A stretch of 64,000 bases of DNA, taken from the NCBI GenBank assembly GCA_028564675.1, contig JAOVVO010000198.1:1-64000 (forward strand), in the 5' to 3' direction. This DNA is from Onchocerca lupi (Eukaryota > Nematoda > Chromadorea > Rhabditida > Onchocercidae). Made by a program: the position numbers and the translations under genes. The notes beneath the pieces are model-generated. The model was not told where the DNA came from, ran no database searches, and was given only the letters and a program-made list of their open reading frames with translations. Shown piece after piece: positions 28,121 to 40,366 of this stretch (position 1 is the first letter of the stretch; every line of letters begins with the position of its first letter).

Positions 28121-31100
28121 TTCTATCTATCATTTCTCTTTTTTATGATGGCATCATCCATTTCTTTCTTCATAAATTTTATTTTTAATCAAAAGCAAAT
28201 TTTTTTAAAATTATTTATTGATATTTTGATTGGTTTTGTTTTCGTTTTATCAAATCGAAATAATCAATTGGATATTCTGTATTATTATATGAAACTTACG
28301 TTGAAAAGTTATTTGTTATCATACTTATAAGTATATTTATTCATTTTCCGAATTTATTTCGCAATTTATCATTTTGAATTATGATTAATGTGATAAATTT
28401 TGCAATGAAATCAAGAATGGGACAAGTGATTAAGATAAATGGAACATTAGACAAAAGTAAATGAGGCAGGTAATAAAATGAATGAGATTAAGTAATTATG
28501 TCGATAGAAAGATGACAGGATAACTGAAACAAATAGTATCATAATTATCATTTCCATCCATCGGAAATTTCGCTGAAAATTTTTTGATAAAATGATATTT
28601 AGATATAAGTTAATATATTCTCAAATTCTAATTAGATTTTTATAACAAATATTGCAAAAAAAAAAAAAGAAATTATGTGAATAAATTTTTTTAGCTCGAG
28701 TTATGCAAATGGTTTCTACATTTTTAGAACCTAATTATCATTAATAAATATTTTTACAAAAATGATTATTTCTTTTCAAGTTCAATCTTTGATTATTTCT
28801 CTATTGAAGATAATTTCCAACAAATGAAAAGCAAATAGGATGTGATTAGTATTTTAAAAATGCTGAAGTTTGTAAGATTATAAAAATAATTTGATTAATT
28901 ATGAATTTCAATTAAAAAAAAACTAAAGAAATGATTCATTCAAATATCAATTTATCAAATTTGTATAGAATAATTCTAATCTTTTAATCAAGATCAACTT
29001 GAAAAAGAATAGTTTTTTTTTTTATTATTCAAACACTTTCATAGATGTCTGATAAGCTAATGTAATTCTAACAAATTAAAATTTCCATATAAGAAATATT
29101 GCTTTTTGATCTCTCTGAAGAAATTACTTTTAATTAATTAGATCATCAAGTGAATTAATTGTAATTTGTCTGACGAAAGAAAAACTTAACTGTAAGAAAA
29201 AAACTAATCATTTGGCTTCTGTTAATGAGAAAGATAATAGGAATAATGATAACGTTTGATACGAATGATGATTAATCTGATAATTTCCGTATTTTCATTT
29301 CCTTGATCTTTAAATTTGACATCTGCCTACAACATCAACAAAATTTATCAATTAATTCGCATATAACGCTTATCATTTTGTGCCTTCTCATTGATCGATG
29401 TCTTTTTCCTTAATATGACGTATTTCCGTTAGTTTTTTTTCCATTGTAAAATTGCCTAAATAATCCATTTTATTGATTTTTCATTTGTCACACATTTGTA
29501 TTATATTATCAAACGATTTAACAGATTTTATCGAAAAGCAATTCCAAATATCATGGTTATATTGGATAAAAATAGCAATATTTTGAGTAGTTTAGACGAA
29601 AATTAATTACTGAAAGTAAGTAAATAAATGAAAATTATAAACTTTCAAATAAAATACATACATAAATATTAAAGCTTAAGAAGAAAACCAAGACAAATCA
29701 TCAATCTAAGCCCGATGTATGACAATGTTAATTCTTTAATTAATTTGGTAATTTTGCCTAGATTAATCTATATTTTATGACAAATACAGTATGATTTACA
29801 ATCATCAATAACTATGAATTTTTGTTTTTATATTTTTTGATATAATCTAATCATATCATGATAAGAGTACAAGTCAAATTAATGCGATTATCTTATTGTC
29901 TTTTAATACCTCGTTTAAATTAAATTTAATTATCATCTATATAGATACATTTAAAAATTGAAATATCAGTTAATTTTGTTCACTATGAGTTTCCAGAAAA
30001 ATTAAGTAAAATAAAAAAAAAATTTTTTATTCACGGAAGATCTCACCGAAAATTTCAAATATGAAGTAGTTATTTGTTTCGCAAATTATCATCTCTCTTA
30101 TTTATTTATTTATTTACTTTATTTGTTTATTTATTTATTTATTCATTTATTTATTCACTGGTTTATTCATTTGTAGAAGCTAAAAACGAAATTTGAATTA
30201 AAAAAATTGGAAACAAACTTCTGAATCTAAAAAAAAATTGAAATTGGATTAGCAATGGATAGAATAAAACTAATTTTTAATTTTCGTCAAACGATTTGTT
30301 AAATTAAATTACCGCATGCTAATTTTTAAAACTAAATTATTGCATTGCACCCTTTCTTTTTTTTTCATATAATTATTTTTCTTATTACAGATAACAACAA
30401 AATGTCGAAAGTTAATGTTTTCAAGCAGATGGATCAAATGCATCGAGCAAAGTTTGTGCTTTGGAAACTTTTTTTCGTTTTTTTTCCGAAAATTTTTCAG
30501 AAATAAAGTTTTATATCTTTGCATTCTTAAATTGTAATAAATTCTTTATGACTTACATATGTTCAACTTTTTGATAATTTAATAGCTGAAAAAATTTCAA
30601 CTTAATCCATTTTATTAAATTTATGAGAATGAATCATTTGATTCGATTTTGCTATTATTTGAAAATAATTGATAACAAAAAAAATCGTATTACTTTTCAA
30701 AGTTTTATCGAATTTTTCAATTGATTACTGAATTATTGTAAACCATAGCAAATTTTTTCCTCATAATAAATTCAAATTTACTTAAAAAAATATTTGGTCA
30801 TTAATCATTTTGCATAATTTGGGCAAAAAATTGAAAATAAATTCAAATCAATAAAAACTTAATATTGCATCAATGATAATGACAATGACGGGTATGATAG
30901 TGATAACATCAGGATATTTAATTAATCAGTTTAATTAATCTATGATAATGCATTAGTCCATTCTGAGTAGAGCATAAGTATCAGAAGTCATTTATTCATT
31001 ATCTTTATCGGTTCTACTGATATTATATCACCATCATTATTATGCTGATGAAATTTATTGTTTCATCGAACATTTCTTCAGCATTTATTTTAGAAATATA

Positions 31101-32268
31101 ATTTGTTTATGGCATTACATTGGCAGTCAAATAATGACAAATAACAGCAAGCGATGATTGTTAACCGTGATAATAATTGTTAATTACAAATGTACATTCA
31201 AGTCGATTAAATATTTAAATAACCACGAAATTGAATTTCAAAAATTTTTGAAAAAAAAATCAATTTCAGTCAACCACAAGCTGCACGATCATTCAATCCA
31301 TCATCCATAAAAAATGCTCTTTTACGATGGTGTCAAATTAAATTGCAAGATTATCCTGTAAGTATCTTAAGAAATTTTACAAAAAATTTAAATTTAACAA
31401 TTTTATCGAAACTTTTCAAACACTTTATATTTTTACAAAGGAAATATTTAAAAGCATACAAAATATTTCCAATCTGTTTAGCAAATATTTTGGAAATCTC
31501 ATTGATGGCTAATAAAAATATCTTGCAATTTTAACTTTATGCAAATTATCCATTTAACAGAATTGTAATAGATAAAATTGATCAGTTTCGTTTTTCATCG
31601 TTTTTTGAAAAGTTCTAATTAATTGAATAATTGATTTCATAATAAAAAAAATTAAAGGTTCAAATTACAAATTTTTCATCATGCTGGGCTGATGGTATGG
31701 CATTTTGTGCATTGATACATCGATTTGTGCCCGATTCATTTGATTTTAACAAATTAAATCCACAAAATCGACGAGAAAATTTAGAATTGGCATTTAGGGT
31801 GGCCGAGTAAGTTCTTTTTTTCTTACAAGTTTCTGAAAGTTTGTTCAAAGTTACATTTGAATTTTTACTTAAATTTAATTTGTTTCAAATAGAAAATTTT
31901 GCAGCAACGCTTAATGAATGTAAATAAATGGCAAGAGAAATTAAGTCAAATATTATTAACAAAAACTCTTTATGAAATACTTCGGAGCGAATTTCTTAAT
32001 TTCCTTAACTTTTCAAACTTTCATTTTTAAACATTTTAATTTTGCGAAAATTTTTTCCGAAAAATTTAATTTGAAATTTGAGATTTGTTAAACGAAACTT
32101 TAAAAATAATATTGCCGTACGTAAATTTATGAAATAATTTGAAGAGAAAATGGCATAGTGCCATTACTTGAAGTGGATGATATGTTATTGATGGGTGATC
32201 GACCTGATTGGAAATGCATTTTCACCTATGTTCAATCATTCTACAAAACATTCAAAGATCAACTATAA
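12191..32268 (+). CDS. Smoothelin-like protein with C-terminal calponin-homology domain (12 exons)
   Basis: Exons: 12191-12493, 12787-12933, 13929-14111, 14597-14651, 15188-15243, 21817-21918, 23776-23890, 24854-24925, 30391-30451, 31270-31357, 31658-31806, 32145-32268. Their 1455 bases give 484 residues plus stop, with all phases matching and all borders GT-AG. Residues 1 to about 360 are low-complexity, rich in Ser, Thr and Asn, with basic patches such as KNRRRSVPANLRD. Residues about 379-481 form a CH domain: LLRWCQIK, TNFSSCWADGMAFCALIHRF, then LLEVDDMLLMGDRPDWKC and TYVQSFY. The NFSS-W-GMAFCALIH core and the LLEV-DM ending are typical of smoothelin and smoothelin-like CH domains, known to associate with actin-based contractile structures and calmodulin. 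A role in muscle or cytoskeleton is inferred from the family. Weak points: the exon 2 donor (GTCCCT), the exon 9 donor (GTTTGT) and the A-rich acceptor of exon 11. Further small exons in introns 5 and 8 are possible. Confidence 0.85.
12939..13050. repeat. (TTA)n microsatellite in intron 2
   Basis: An imperfect ATT/TTA trinucleotide tract begins just after the exon 2 donor of the smoothelin-like gene. It creates long artificial Leu- or Ile-rich reading frames on both strands, which are not genes. Confidence 0.9.
14516..14574. repeat. Perfect inverted repeat with 21-bp arms in intron 3
   Basis: The arm TGTATTATCAATGATCTAATA (first 20 of 21 bases: TGTATTATCAATGATCTAAT) at 14516-14536 is exactly complementary to 14554-14574, with a 17-base loop. 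It lies 22 bases before exon 4 of the smoothelin-like gene. The flanks show no target duplication that I can recognise. It could be a tiny MITE remnant or an RNA hairpin. Confidence 0.85.
14931..14988. repeat. 31-bp tandem duplication in intron 4
   Basis: The block GAATTATCAATAATATATAT plus a few further bases occurs at 14931 and again at 14962 with almost no change. The near identity suggests a recent slippage event. Confidence 0.8.
18652..18675. repeat. Long poly-T tract in intron 5
   Basis: About 24 T in a row inside the 6.6-kb intron of the smoothelin-like gene. Comparable tracts of about 21-23 A or T occur near 37.88, 43.21, 45.61 and 56.63 kb. Exact lengths in such runs are unreliable. 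Confidence 0.8.
27308..27383. repeat. (TTA)n microsatellite in intron 8
   Basis: An ATT/TTA trinucleotide tract with few interruptions, inside the 5.5-kb intron 8 of the smoothelin-like gene. The Leu- and Asn-rich reading frames it opens on the two strands are artefacts of the repeat. Confidence 0.93.
28090..28115. repeat. (CT)n microsatellite in intron 8
   Basis: Simple CT dinucleotide tract of about 13 units within intron 8 of the smoothelin-like gene. Confidence 0.9.
30100..30176. repeat. (TTTA)n imperfect tetranucleotide repeat in intron 8
   Basis: TATT/TTTA units with single-base interruptions (TTTG, TTCA). The tract ends about 215 bases upstream of exon 9 of the smoothelin-like gene. 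Confidence 0.85.
30379..30404 (+). promoter_or_regulatory. Exon 9 acceptor followed by an in-frame ATG (possible internal start)
   Basis: A TTCTTATTACAG acceptor ends at 30390, and an ATG in the reading frame of the smoothelin-like protein lies at 30402-30404 (residue Met349). This acceptor-to-ATG spacing matches the SL-type sites of the other genes here. A short, 136-residue form with little more than the CH domain could start here. This is an inference; no transcript evidence is available. Confidence 0.25.
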
Positions 32269-32371
32269 AAATGATCTTTGAACTGTGAAAAGTCGGATAA
32301 TTCTTCCTGACAAATGGAATGTCATTGTCACAAGCGACAGTGATCGTAGGCGAGAGCGTCTTCTAATTGTA

Positions 32372-32377
32372 AATAAA
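32372..32377 (+). terminator. Candidate polyadenylation signal of the smoothelin-like gene
   Basis: An AATAAA lies 104 bases after the TAA stop at 32266-32268. Many AATAAA words occur by chance in DNA this AT-rich, so only its position supports it. Confidence 0.45.
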
Positions 32378-35237
32378 TTAAAAATGATTGTATATTTTAA
32401 AAAAAAGAAAAAAAAAGGAATAGTTTCTTAAAAATAATAAATTTATTGATTAATGATAATTGATAGATCTTTTAAAAAATAAGCCATTAATATTTAATGA
32501 TTTTATAGAATTCGTTTAAAATTTCACCAGTTCTTTCATTCTTTGCTTTTTATAAAAAATTAGCCAAGTTATCAAGGTAAATTTCAATAATTTTGAGCAA
32601 ATATTATTATTTAAATAAATATTGAATAAAATGTATAGCTCAACAAGCCATTTGATTGAGTAAATAGCGAAACAAACAACTAATTAATCAAACAAATAGT
32701 CTATATTTAAAGCATTTTAAGTCCAGTTAAAAATATTTTAACCAAAAATTGATCAGATTTGCATAAATATATAATTTATTTAAAATTTCATTAATTTTCC
32801 GGATTTCGCTTTTTTTTCTCTCAAAAAAATCCCTTTTGTTTAAAATTCTTCCAGATAATTGCGTAAATTTTGCAAAATGCACTACAAATAAATTGATTTA
32901 GAAAATCGTGGGATACGGTAGCATACAGTTTACATGTCGTAAAATGTATGATTTCTAATGAAATATAACCATTGAAGAATGCATATAATTACTGTTCGTT
33001 ATTGTTAAATGTCAGCGATAATTATATTGATAAATAATTTCATCAAATATACTGTAATTTCGTTAATGAAATGTGGTAAAATTTTTTTAGAAAAAAAATA
33101 TAAATTGATAGCGTTCATTCCTAATATTTTAAAATTTTTAGTAAGATTTTGATGATAAAATTTCAAATACAAATTGTTTACTGTTATTAATTTCCTTATC
33201 GACTTCCTACTGAAATTCAATTCAATTTTAAATATTAGATTGATTATTTTCGTTGTGTTTTTCCCTTTTTTTTGCTCTTATTCTTGCTTTATATCTGAGA
33301 TTTTAAAATCTTTTTTCAAAATATTATCTCATGAATGAATGATGAATTCTATTTGCTTGCAATTTAATACTTATTTGCTGCAAATATTAAATTATTGCAA
33401 ATTCCATGTTAAAATGAGAAATTCCCAAAAATTTCATGAATAAGTGTGAAATTTGAATATTAAATGGAAATGGGCAATTTCTCGTGAAAATTTGAAATAT
33501 CTTTTATTAATGTTGAAATTTATATGCAGTAATAAAATGGTATGACGTAAATGAATTTTTTACGTGTGCAACTAATAACTGTCACCGTTTTATAATTTCA
33601 ATTTGATGCATATTAAAATGACATCACAAGTAATATTATAATTACCGAAATATTATGCAATACAGAAAGTAAACTATAATTTGTGAACATTGAATTTATA
33701 AATTAGAGCAATTAACAATCAAAGATATGATTCAAAATTTTGTCTATTAAAAACTCGTTGATTTTACTTGTTAAAAAGTTAAAAAAATTTCCATCGATGC
33801 ATGATTATTATATTGCTATTTGTTTTTCTTTTGTTCATTATGGTTAAAAATTAAGAAAAAAAAGAAAAAAAATAAAAAAACTGAAAAGAAAGTAATTGGT
33901 ATTAAATATTTTATTGTAGCATTTCATTTTTTAAACAGAAATATTAAAATTGGAAATTATATTTCTACCTGAAGTTTTTCCTATTATATAGACATTTTCC
34001 AACTTGTACTCAAAGTTTTCTTTTTTCCTCAGTATTTTTTGATAAATTTACTTCTAATTTCTTTAGCATGGGATTAATTTGGATAAAATATTTATATAAA
34101 TATATATTTTATAAAATAATTATGAATAAGAGTTAGCCAATGAAATCGCTTCTCAAATGTCAATGATCAGATTGAATTTAATCTTTTATAATTTAATTGA
34201 AGATTCGCTTGATTGCTTTTTCGACAAGTTCATTTAAATGATTCTTTTTCAGACGTCAATCTTCTAAGGTAAACGAATAATCAACAGACAAAAAAAAAGT
34301 GACAGAAGACTGATTGAAAAGAGAAAAAATTGAAAAAAAAGAAATCTCTGTAAAAAAGGAAAGAAAAAATGAGAAAAAAACGAAAATTTTATCTATTTGT
34401 TAATTTCTAATTTTTAAATTTCAGAATATGGGCAGTTTAGTAATAACTGATATCTATCAAACTAACAGTTTACCATTTCGACCAATTTTAAACTTTATCT
34501 CTATGATATGTTGACAATACGAAAATATTGCTCGGATTATACGAAAATCATGTTGTAATGAGTTTGCGTACTTTATTTTGCAAAAATACTTTTCACGTAC
34601 TTTCTTTTGCGAAATTACTCACTTCTATGCTCTATTAGTATTTACTAATGACAAGGAACGACATTTTTTACCAGGATCCGTAAAAACTTTAATTTAATTC
34701 ATATGAATTAATGAAAATAAATTATTAAAATTCCCAATTAGCACAAATGGCCGCAGGGAATAAATCTGAATTTTATATTTATGAATACAAATATATGAAT
34801 TGAAGTTAATATGAAATATGAAAAATAAGAGAGAATTTAAAAATTTTATAACTCACAAAATGCATTTTACACATTGAAGAATATGATTTTTTAAATATCA
34901 AAAAATCGTTCATTCAATTTTTAACCATTTATTAGAATGTTACAAAAGAATTAATCGGTTTAAAGTTTTGCATCAAGTATTTCATTGTAATATTCAAAAG
35001 TTTAATGCACTAAATTATATTGGATTTTTTCTTTCTTAAAAGAGAAAAGTTGGAAAAAATTATTTATATGGCTGTTAATCGGATGCATTTTAGAAAAGAT
35101 ATTCCGCATATTTATCCGTATAAATAAAAATGTAAACGCTGCCTGTTACCGCTAAAGGATCTCCGCCGATCGTTTTCAAATTTTGACACAACCTTGTAGT
35201 ACTCCAACAGACTTTCTTTATGAGTAAATATACTTAC

Positions 35238-35275
35238 TTATTTTCATGTGTCACGTCCGTGACAACTGAAAATGG
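35238..35275. repeat. Inverted repeat, about 17-bp arms, centred on TGTCACGTCCGTGACA
   Basis: Arms read TATTTTCATGTGTCACG and CGTGACAACTGAAAATG on the + strand. They pair at 14 of 17 positions, with only TC between them and a perfect inner TGTCACG stem. It lies at the left side of the less AT-rich island. It may be a transposon terminus or a binding-site palindrome. Confidence 0.6.
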
Positions 35276-35391
35276 GTGAGGTGGAGTTTATTGACTCGCC
35301 TACTTTTTTTCTGTCATTTCCCTTTTTCTCCCATCTCTCTCTTTCTTCTTCTTGAGTTAAAGATACGGTTAGCAATAATAATAGAAATTAA

Positions 35392-35427
35392 TCAATAATA
35401 AAAACAACAATTAATAATAATAATAAC

Positions 35428-35463
<36 letters not shown>

Positions 35464-35585
35464 GAATAATGAACAGTAATAAATTATAACAAATAAATAA
35501 TAATAAATAATGAATAATAATAAAGAATGCTGAATAATAATGAATAATAATAAACAATAAATACTGAATAATAATAAATAATTGG
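35392..35585. repeat. (TAA)n compound microsatellite
   Basis: A pure AATAATAAT core (about 35412-35462) is followed by imperfect AATAATAATGAA and AATAAACAATAA units to about 35585. Smaller TAATAA-type tracts continue near 35840-35910. Confidence 0.9.
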
Positions 35586-35603
35586 CCAATCCTTTATAAC
35601 CCT

Positions 35604-35632
35604 CAACTAGGGTCAATGTCAATGACCCTCAC
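35604..35632. repeat. Short palindrome AGGGTCA-n7-TGACCCT
   Basis: Inside the island a 7-base arm AGGGTCA is repeated in inverted orientation as TGACCCT after seven bases. It could be chance, a transposon end, or a nuclear-receptor-like half-site pair; nothing else supports a choice. Confidence 0.45.
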
Positions 35633-35929
35633 GCGTCAATAAATGCGCATCATCATCACGCGCTAACAAAGACGTTCTTTTCTATCATTTTATAGAAGAA
35701 TGTCAATGGGAACCAGTTTAATGCTCCGACTCGGGTTTTTATTGTATAGTTTTCTCTTTTAGTCGTTTTCTCCTTTTTTATTTCATAAATTTATCATTAG
35801 ATTTGTCTTATTGATATTATTGATTTTTTACTGTTGCTTAATAAATAATAATTAATTATAAATAATGATAAATAATGACAAATGATAATTAATAATAAAT
35901 AATAATGAATTTTTTGACTCTGCCCCGTT

Positions 35930-36680
35930 CCGCGTCTTCATGAGTATTAATAGCGCAAGATAAACTATTGCAGCTTCTAGATGATTATAAATATTTCTAG
36001 AGGGTTATGTATATATAATAAGCATATCTATATAAAAATGATGGCCTATTCGAATACAAGGTTTTGTCAGAATTTGAAAACAATCGGTGGAGAAGTTCTT
36101 ATGATTCCAATGGTTCATGAGATTACAATTCCTAGTTTGGAAGACGTTTGCATGCACGATCAACAAAGCTCAGAGACAATCCTTACAGTTGTGCGGTTTA
36201 GATCAATGGGTAAAATTTACGAAAAGAGGCAATTCAAAACATAATCTAACAATAGAAGTCAGAGAGATAATCCTTAAATTGCTTGAATGAAGCATTTGAT
36301 TATACACCATCTTGACCTCGACATTTGTGCAGCGCATTTACATTCCCCACAAATCAAAAAATAAACGAATTACATTTCTCACACAGCAAAAAACAAACGA
36401 AAAGCTTGAATTGCTCGCCTTTATTATTTAAAAGCATTTGCCAATTGGAATGCAACGCGTATAAAAATTTGAAATCAATCGATGAATATTTAAAAACATG
36501 CGCGTATTCGACTGCTACTTTGTACCAAAATTTCAAAGCGATAGCTTAAGCATTTTCCGATATTTAAGATTTTAAATATGGATAATTTGCGTGTTTGAGA
36601 ACTTAAGAGGTTTAAGATTTTGAACAAACGAAAATTGACATTTTTATTTATATAGATAAGCTGAATCGGCCATATGGAGC
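35930..36680 (+). mobile_element. Helitron-related or other transposon-derived fragment
   Basis: A less AT-rich island in very AT-rich intergenic DNA. Two parts of it match sequence around the Helitron at the right end of the window. The block near 36490-36510 (AAAAACATGCGCGTATTCGA) resembles 63960-63985 (AAAAACATGCGCGTAATCGA). The block near 36609-36635 (TTTAAGATTTTGAACAAACG) resembles 61262-61290 (TTTAAGACTTTGAACAAACG). A diverged internal repeat of about 60 bp is also visible (GGAATGCAACGCGTATAAAA at 36448 versus the 36497 block). The open frame at 35981-36244 (with IGGEVLMIPMVHEITIPS) has coding-like composition but was not identified; it could be a captured gene piece. Element ends are not defined. 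Confidence 0.5.
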
Positions 36681-39600
36681 ATTTAAAAAAGTACATTTTC
36701 TTTTTATAAAAGTATGCTAAAAAACGCACTTTTTTTAGCTTAAATTGAAATAGTTATTCATTGAGAAACTAATTTACTAAACAAAAAAAAATAGAAAGAA
36801 AAGGGATATTTTGCATTATAATTCTAATAACTAAAAAATAATTTTTGTATTTTCCTAATTATGATATACTTTCCGAAAAGACGCATACGATAATAAAATT
36901 AATTTATGAATAAATTTGACTGCAGAAACAATGTATGAAATTTTGAAAAGAGGAAAAATTGCGAATTCTAAATATTCCGTGCAGTATGATTTCCGGAATC
37001 TTTCCAATCTTCCCAATTACGATTAGGTAAAAAATTTGTTCCCAAATTTTCTAATTTTGCCATTTAATATGTCGCAATGAAGATCAATCCTTATCTAATC
37101 AAAAAAGATAAACGATTTGAAACTTTTGTGATTTTACTTATTTTGATCTGCATGGTACTGGAAAAAAAAGAGAAAAAATGAAATAAATAGTTATTGAGCA
37201 ATGAAATAGATTGCAGAATTAAATTTTTTCATTTAATAGATGAATTTGAAAGTTAATTTATCCACATATTATTTTATTCTTATCAAAAAAAGGATGGAAT
37301 TGTAAGAATATTCTCTGAAGTTAAAGTACCATTGATTTCATACAAAAACTAATCATTTTAAATTTATAATACATCAACTATATTAATTTATTGTATACTT
37401 TTATACCAATTATTTTTACATCAATTAAATATATCATAATTACAATCTACTTAGTTCAAATTTTTTCTCAATTTCGCTTTACATTTTTCTTTTCATCGTT
37501 GATGCATTTTGTAAAATTTACTTTTTTTCGAAATTCCTTTCAATGAAATTGAATTTATCAGCAAAAATTTACAATAAGTTTGTTACAGGAATATACTAAA
37601 ATTTAAATCTCTCAGAATTTCCCTTATTCTCATAATTTAAATCCTTGCGGACAAAAATAAATTTCTAAAGATGTCATCAAATTATTTTTTGTCAGCATTA
37701 AGTTTTAAGCTTAAATTTGACACTTTCATTAAGACGGAAAATGTTTGATTCACATTTGCAGCATAGTTATATGCATTTATATGAAAAATGAATTTAGATT
37801 TATTATTGAGAAAAATTTAATCAATATCATCGGATATTTTTATTATTCCAGAAATTCCAATGAAATTATGTCTCTCTCTCAAAAAAAAAAAAAAAAAAAA
37901 AGAAATTCAAATTATTTCATTGCAAATTAAATTGGATACTAAAATATGTGTTAAATTTCGTTCGTAAATTATTAAAAATTCGAAATTTGTAGATACAAAT
38001 TCAATTGTAATTTTTCAATTTTTATTTACTTCATTTTTTATTATCCTTAGTTGATAAGGACGCCACTTAATTTCTTGCGTAGTTCAATGAAATAAAACAA
38101 ATTATTTAATTCATTCCAGTAAATTATGTATATTGAAAAAAAAAAAAAAGAAAAGAATGAATTTGTTAAATTAAATATCTTGCAAATAGTTTTCATTAAA
38201 AATTATCTAGTCAATATATTGATAACAATGCTAGTTACTACCAACTCAAAAAATGCCGAAATATTACTCATCATAAAATACGTTTTTTTTCTTCTTTTTT
38301 AGAAATAATTCTTCCCTTGATGATTATGCCTTAATGACCTAATTCTTCTGCTTTTTATGATTGATTTAAAAGTCACAAAGAAAAAGCAGAACATACCCAT
38401 CGAGTGAGGATTAAACTAATCCCATGTTGATCATTTTATTTTTAAGCTTATCTTATCGGCCTTTTTTTGCCAAATATACTTTCTTATAACAAACAAAATA
38501 TGCACCTTCAAACCACTTCAATTTTTTTTTCAAGTTTCTTACTTTGCTTTCGGCTTTTTTTTTTTCTAAGACAATTTATAAATTTTCGAATAATCTTAAA
38601 AAAGCGAATAACATCGTTTCATTGGTACTTTTATACATTTTTTAAAATTTTCATTTTCAAAACACGCCTTCTTTTAAAATTTTGGAAAACCTGAATTTTT
38701 AAATTCTGAAGCAAGAAACTACATTGTTTTTTTATTGAATTTTGATTTCAGATTATTAAAAATTCGTTTAAATTCAATCTTGTCAACACTTAATTAAAAT
38801 CAAATTATATTTGTTCTTTGTGGTTAATTTATCGCATTTTTTTAGAAACAAATTGGGCTACTGTCTTCTATATTAGAATGAACGAGAGTGGGATTAGTCG
38901 ATATTTTCTAAAAGATCGCATTACTACTGTAATTTTAGCCATTCTTAAAAATTTTAAATGATCTATTTCTACGATAAAGTAATGCAAACTTGTTGTAATG
39001 TAACACAAAATTGATAATGTAAAAATAGCAAGATATACTCTCGAGAGTTATAACAGATTCGAGAAAACAATTGTAACTTGCTAGGATATCAGTAGCAACT
39101 AATTCAAAATACCAAAAATCCATCTGGTAAACAATTTTTAAGGAAAAAAAGTCAGTTAATTTCTTCCTGAAACGGTTTCACCTGCTGCATTAATTTTTTC
39201 ACCTAAAGAATAATTAAAGATTTCAGTGAGCATTGCTAATTTAATTTTTAATATTTAAAATTTTTTATATAATTTTTCATGACTGCAATAACAAGTTTTA
39301 CTAATAATAATAAACATTATAATATATGATAATAGTTTGGACAATCTTAATGATGATAATCACAATAATCATAACGTCGATAATCATGAAAATTATCACG
39401 ATTATCACGATGATGATTAGTACCATTTCAGTGATAATTTATAGACATGTATTATTTCGTCATTTTTTATAAAGATGCATCATTTTTTAAGATACTCGAT
39501 CAATCTTTTTATATTTCATTAGTTTTAAAGGAAAGTGTGGAAAGATATTGTCTAATCAATCATCCAATAATTGTAAACAAATGTTGAATGTTCACAGTAG

Positions 39601-40306
39601 TTGTAGTAATAACTGTCCAAAATAATTCGTAACTGATTAGTTCATATTCATTCTAATGCTTAATTATAAGACGTAATCTCGAGAATATGAAAGGATGATG
39701 TAAGGATTTCGAGAGCGAAATAGGATTCTGTCAGTTAAATAATCGATCTTAAAAGTTGTAGCATTTTGTTGCCAAGCAAATGTCATCAACTAAAAATTTC
39801 GATTTATATTTTTGGAGAATTATTACTAGTTCAAAATTCCGGATTATTCCATTTTCCGATCACAGCTTTCTTGTTTGTTACCCGACAATACCTTTTTTGT
39901 ATATATATAATCGAATAATATTTAATTTATCAATCGTAGAAATCGATTTAACAATCGTTTATTATTCGATAAACTTGCAACAATTTTAAACTAATCGCAT
40001 TTCAGAAAATAGAAATTTGAGAATTTCTTTCACTGATAAAGAATAAACTTTGATTAGGAATTTGAATTAAGTGTTTTATTCGAATAGCAACTGAAAAAAT
40101 TCATTTACTTTCTTTAAATAATCATATATCTCAGTAAATTGCATCCAGTAAAAAAAGAAGTTAGTTTAAAACAAAAATTGCTATATTTCTTAATCAAATA
40201 TAGTAATATCAAGATTATGATTTGTCATTAAACAATTTTTCAGTGAGAACATCGCCGTATATCCTTATTTCTCTTTCATTTCTTTATGCTTTTAATCTTA
40301 TTAATT

Positions 40307-40366
40307 TATATTAAAATATTAATATTCTGCAACTTAGACTATATTAAAATATTAATCTAAGTTGTG
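40307..40366. repeat. Direct 17-bp repeat interleaved with an inverted repeat
   Basis: TATATTAAAATATTAAT occurs at 40307-40323, and the same word without its first T follows near 40341-40356. Between and after the copies, CTGCAACTTAGA and TCTAAGTTGTGG form imperfect inverted arms. This looks like local duplication or inversion during repair, with no evident function. Confidence 0.55.
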
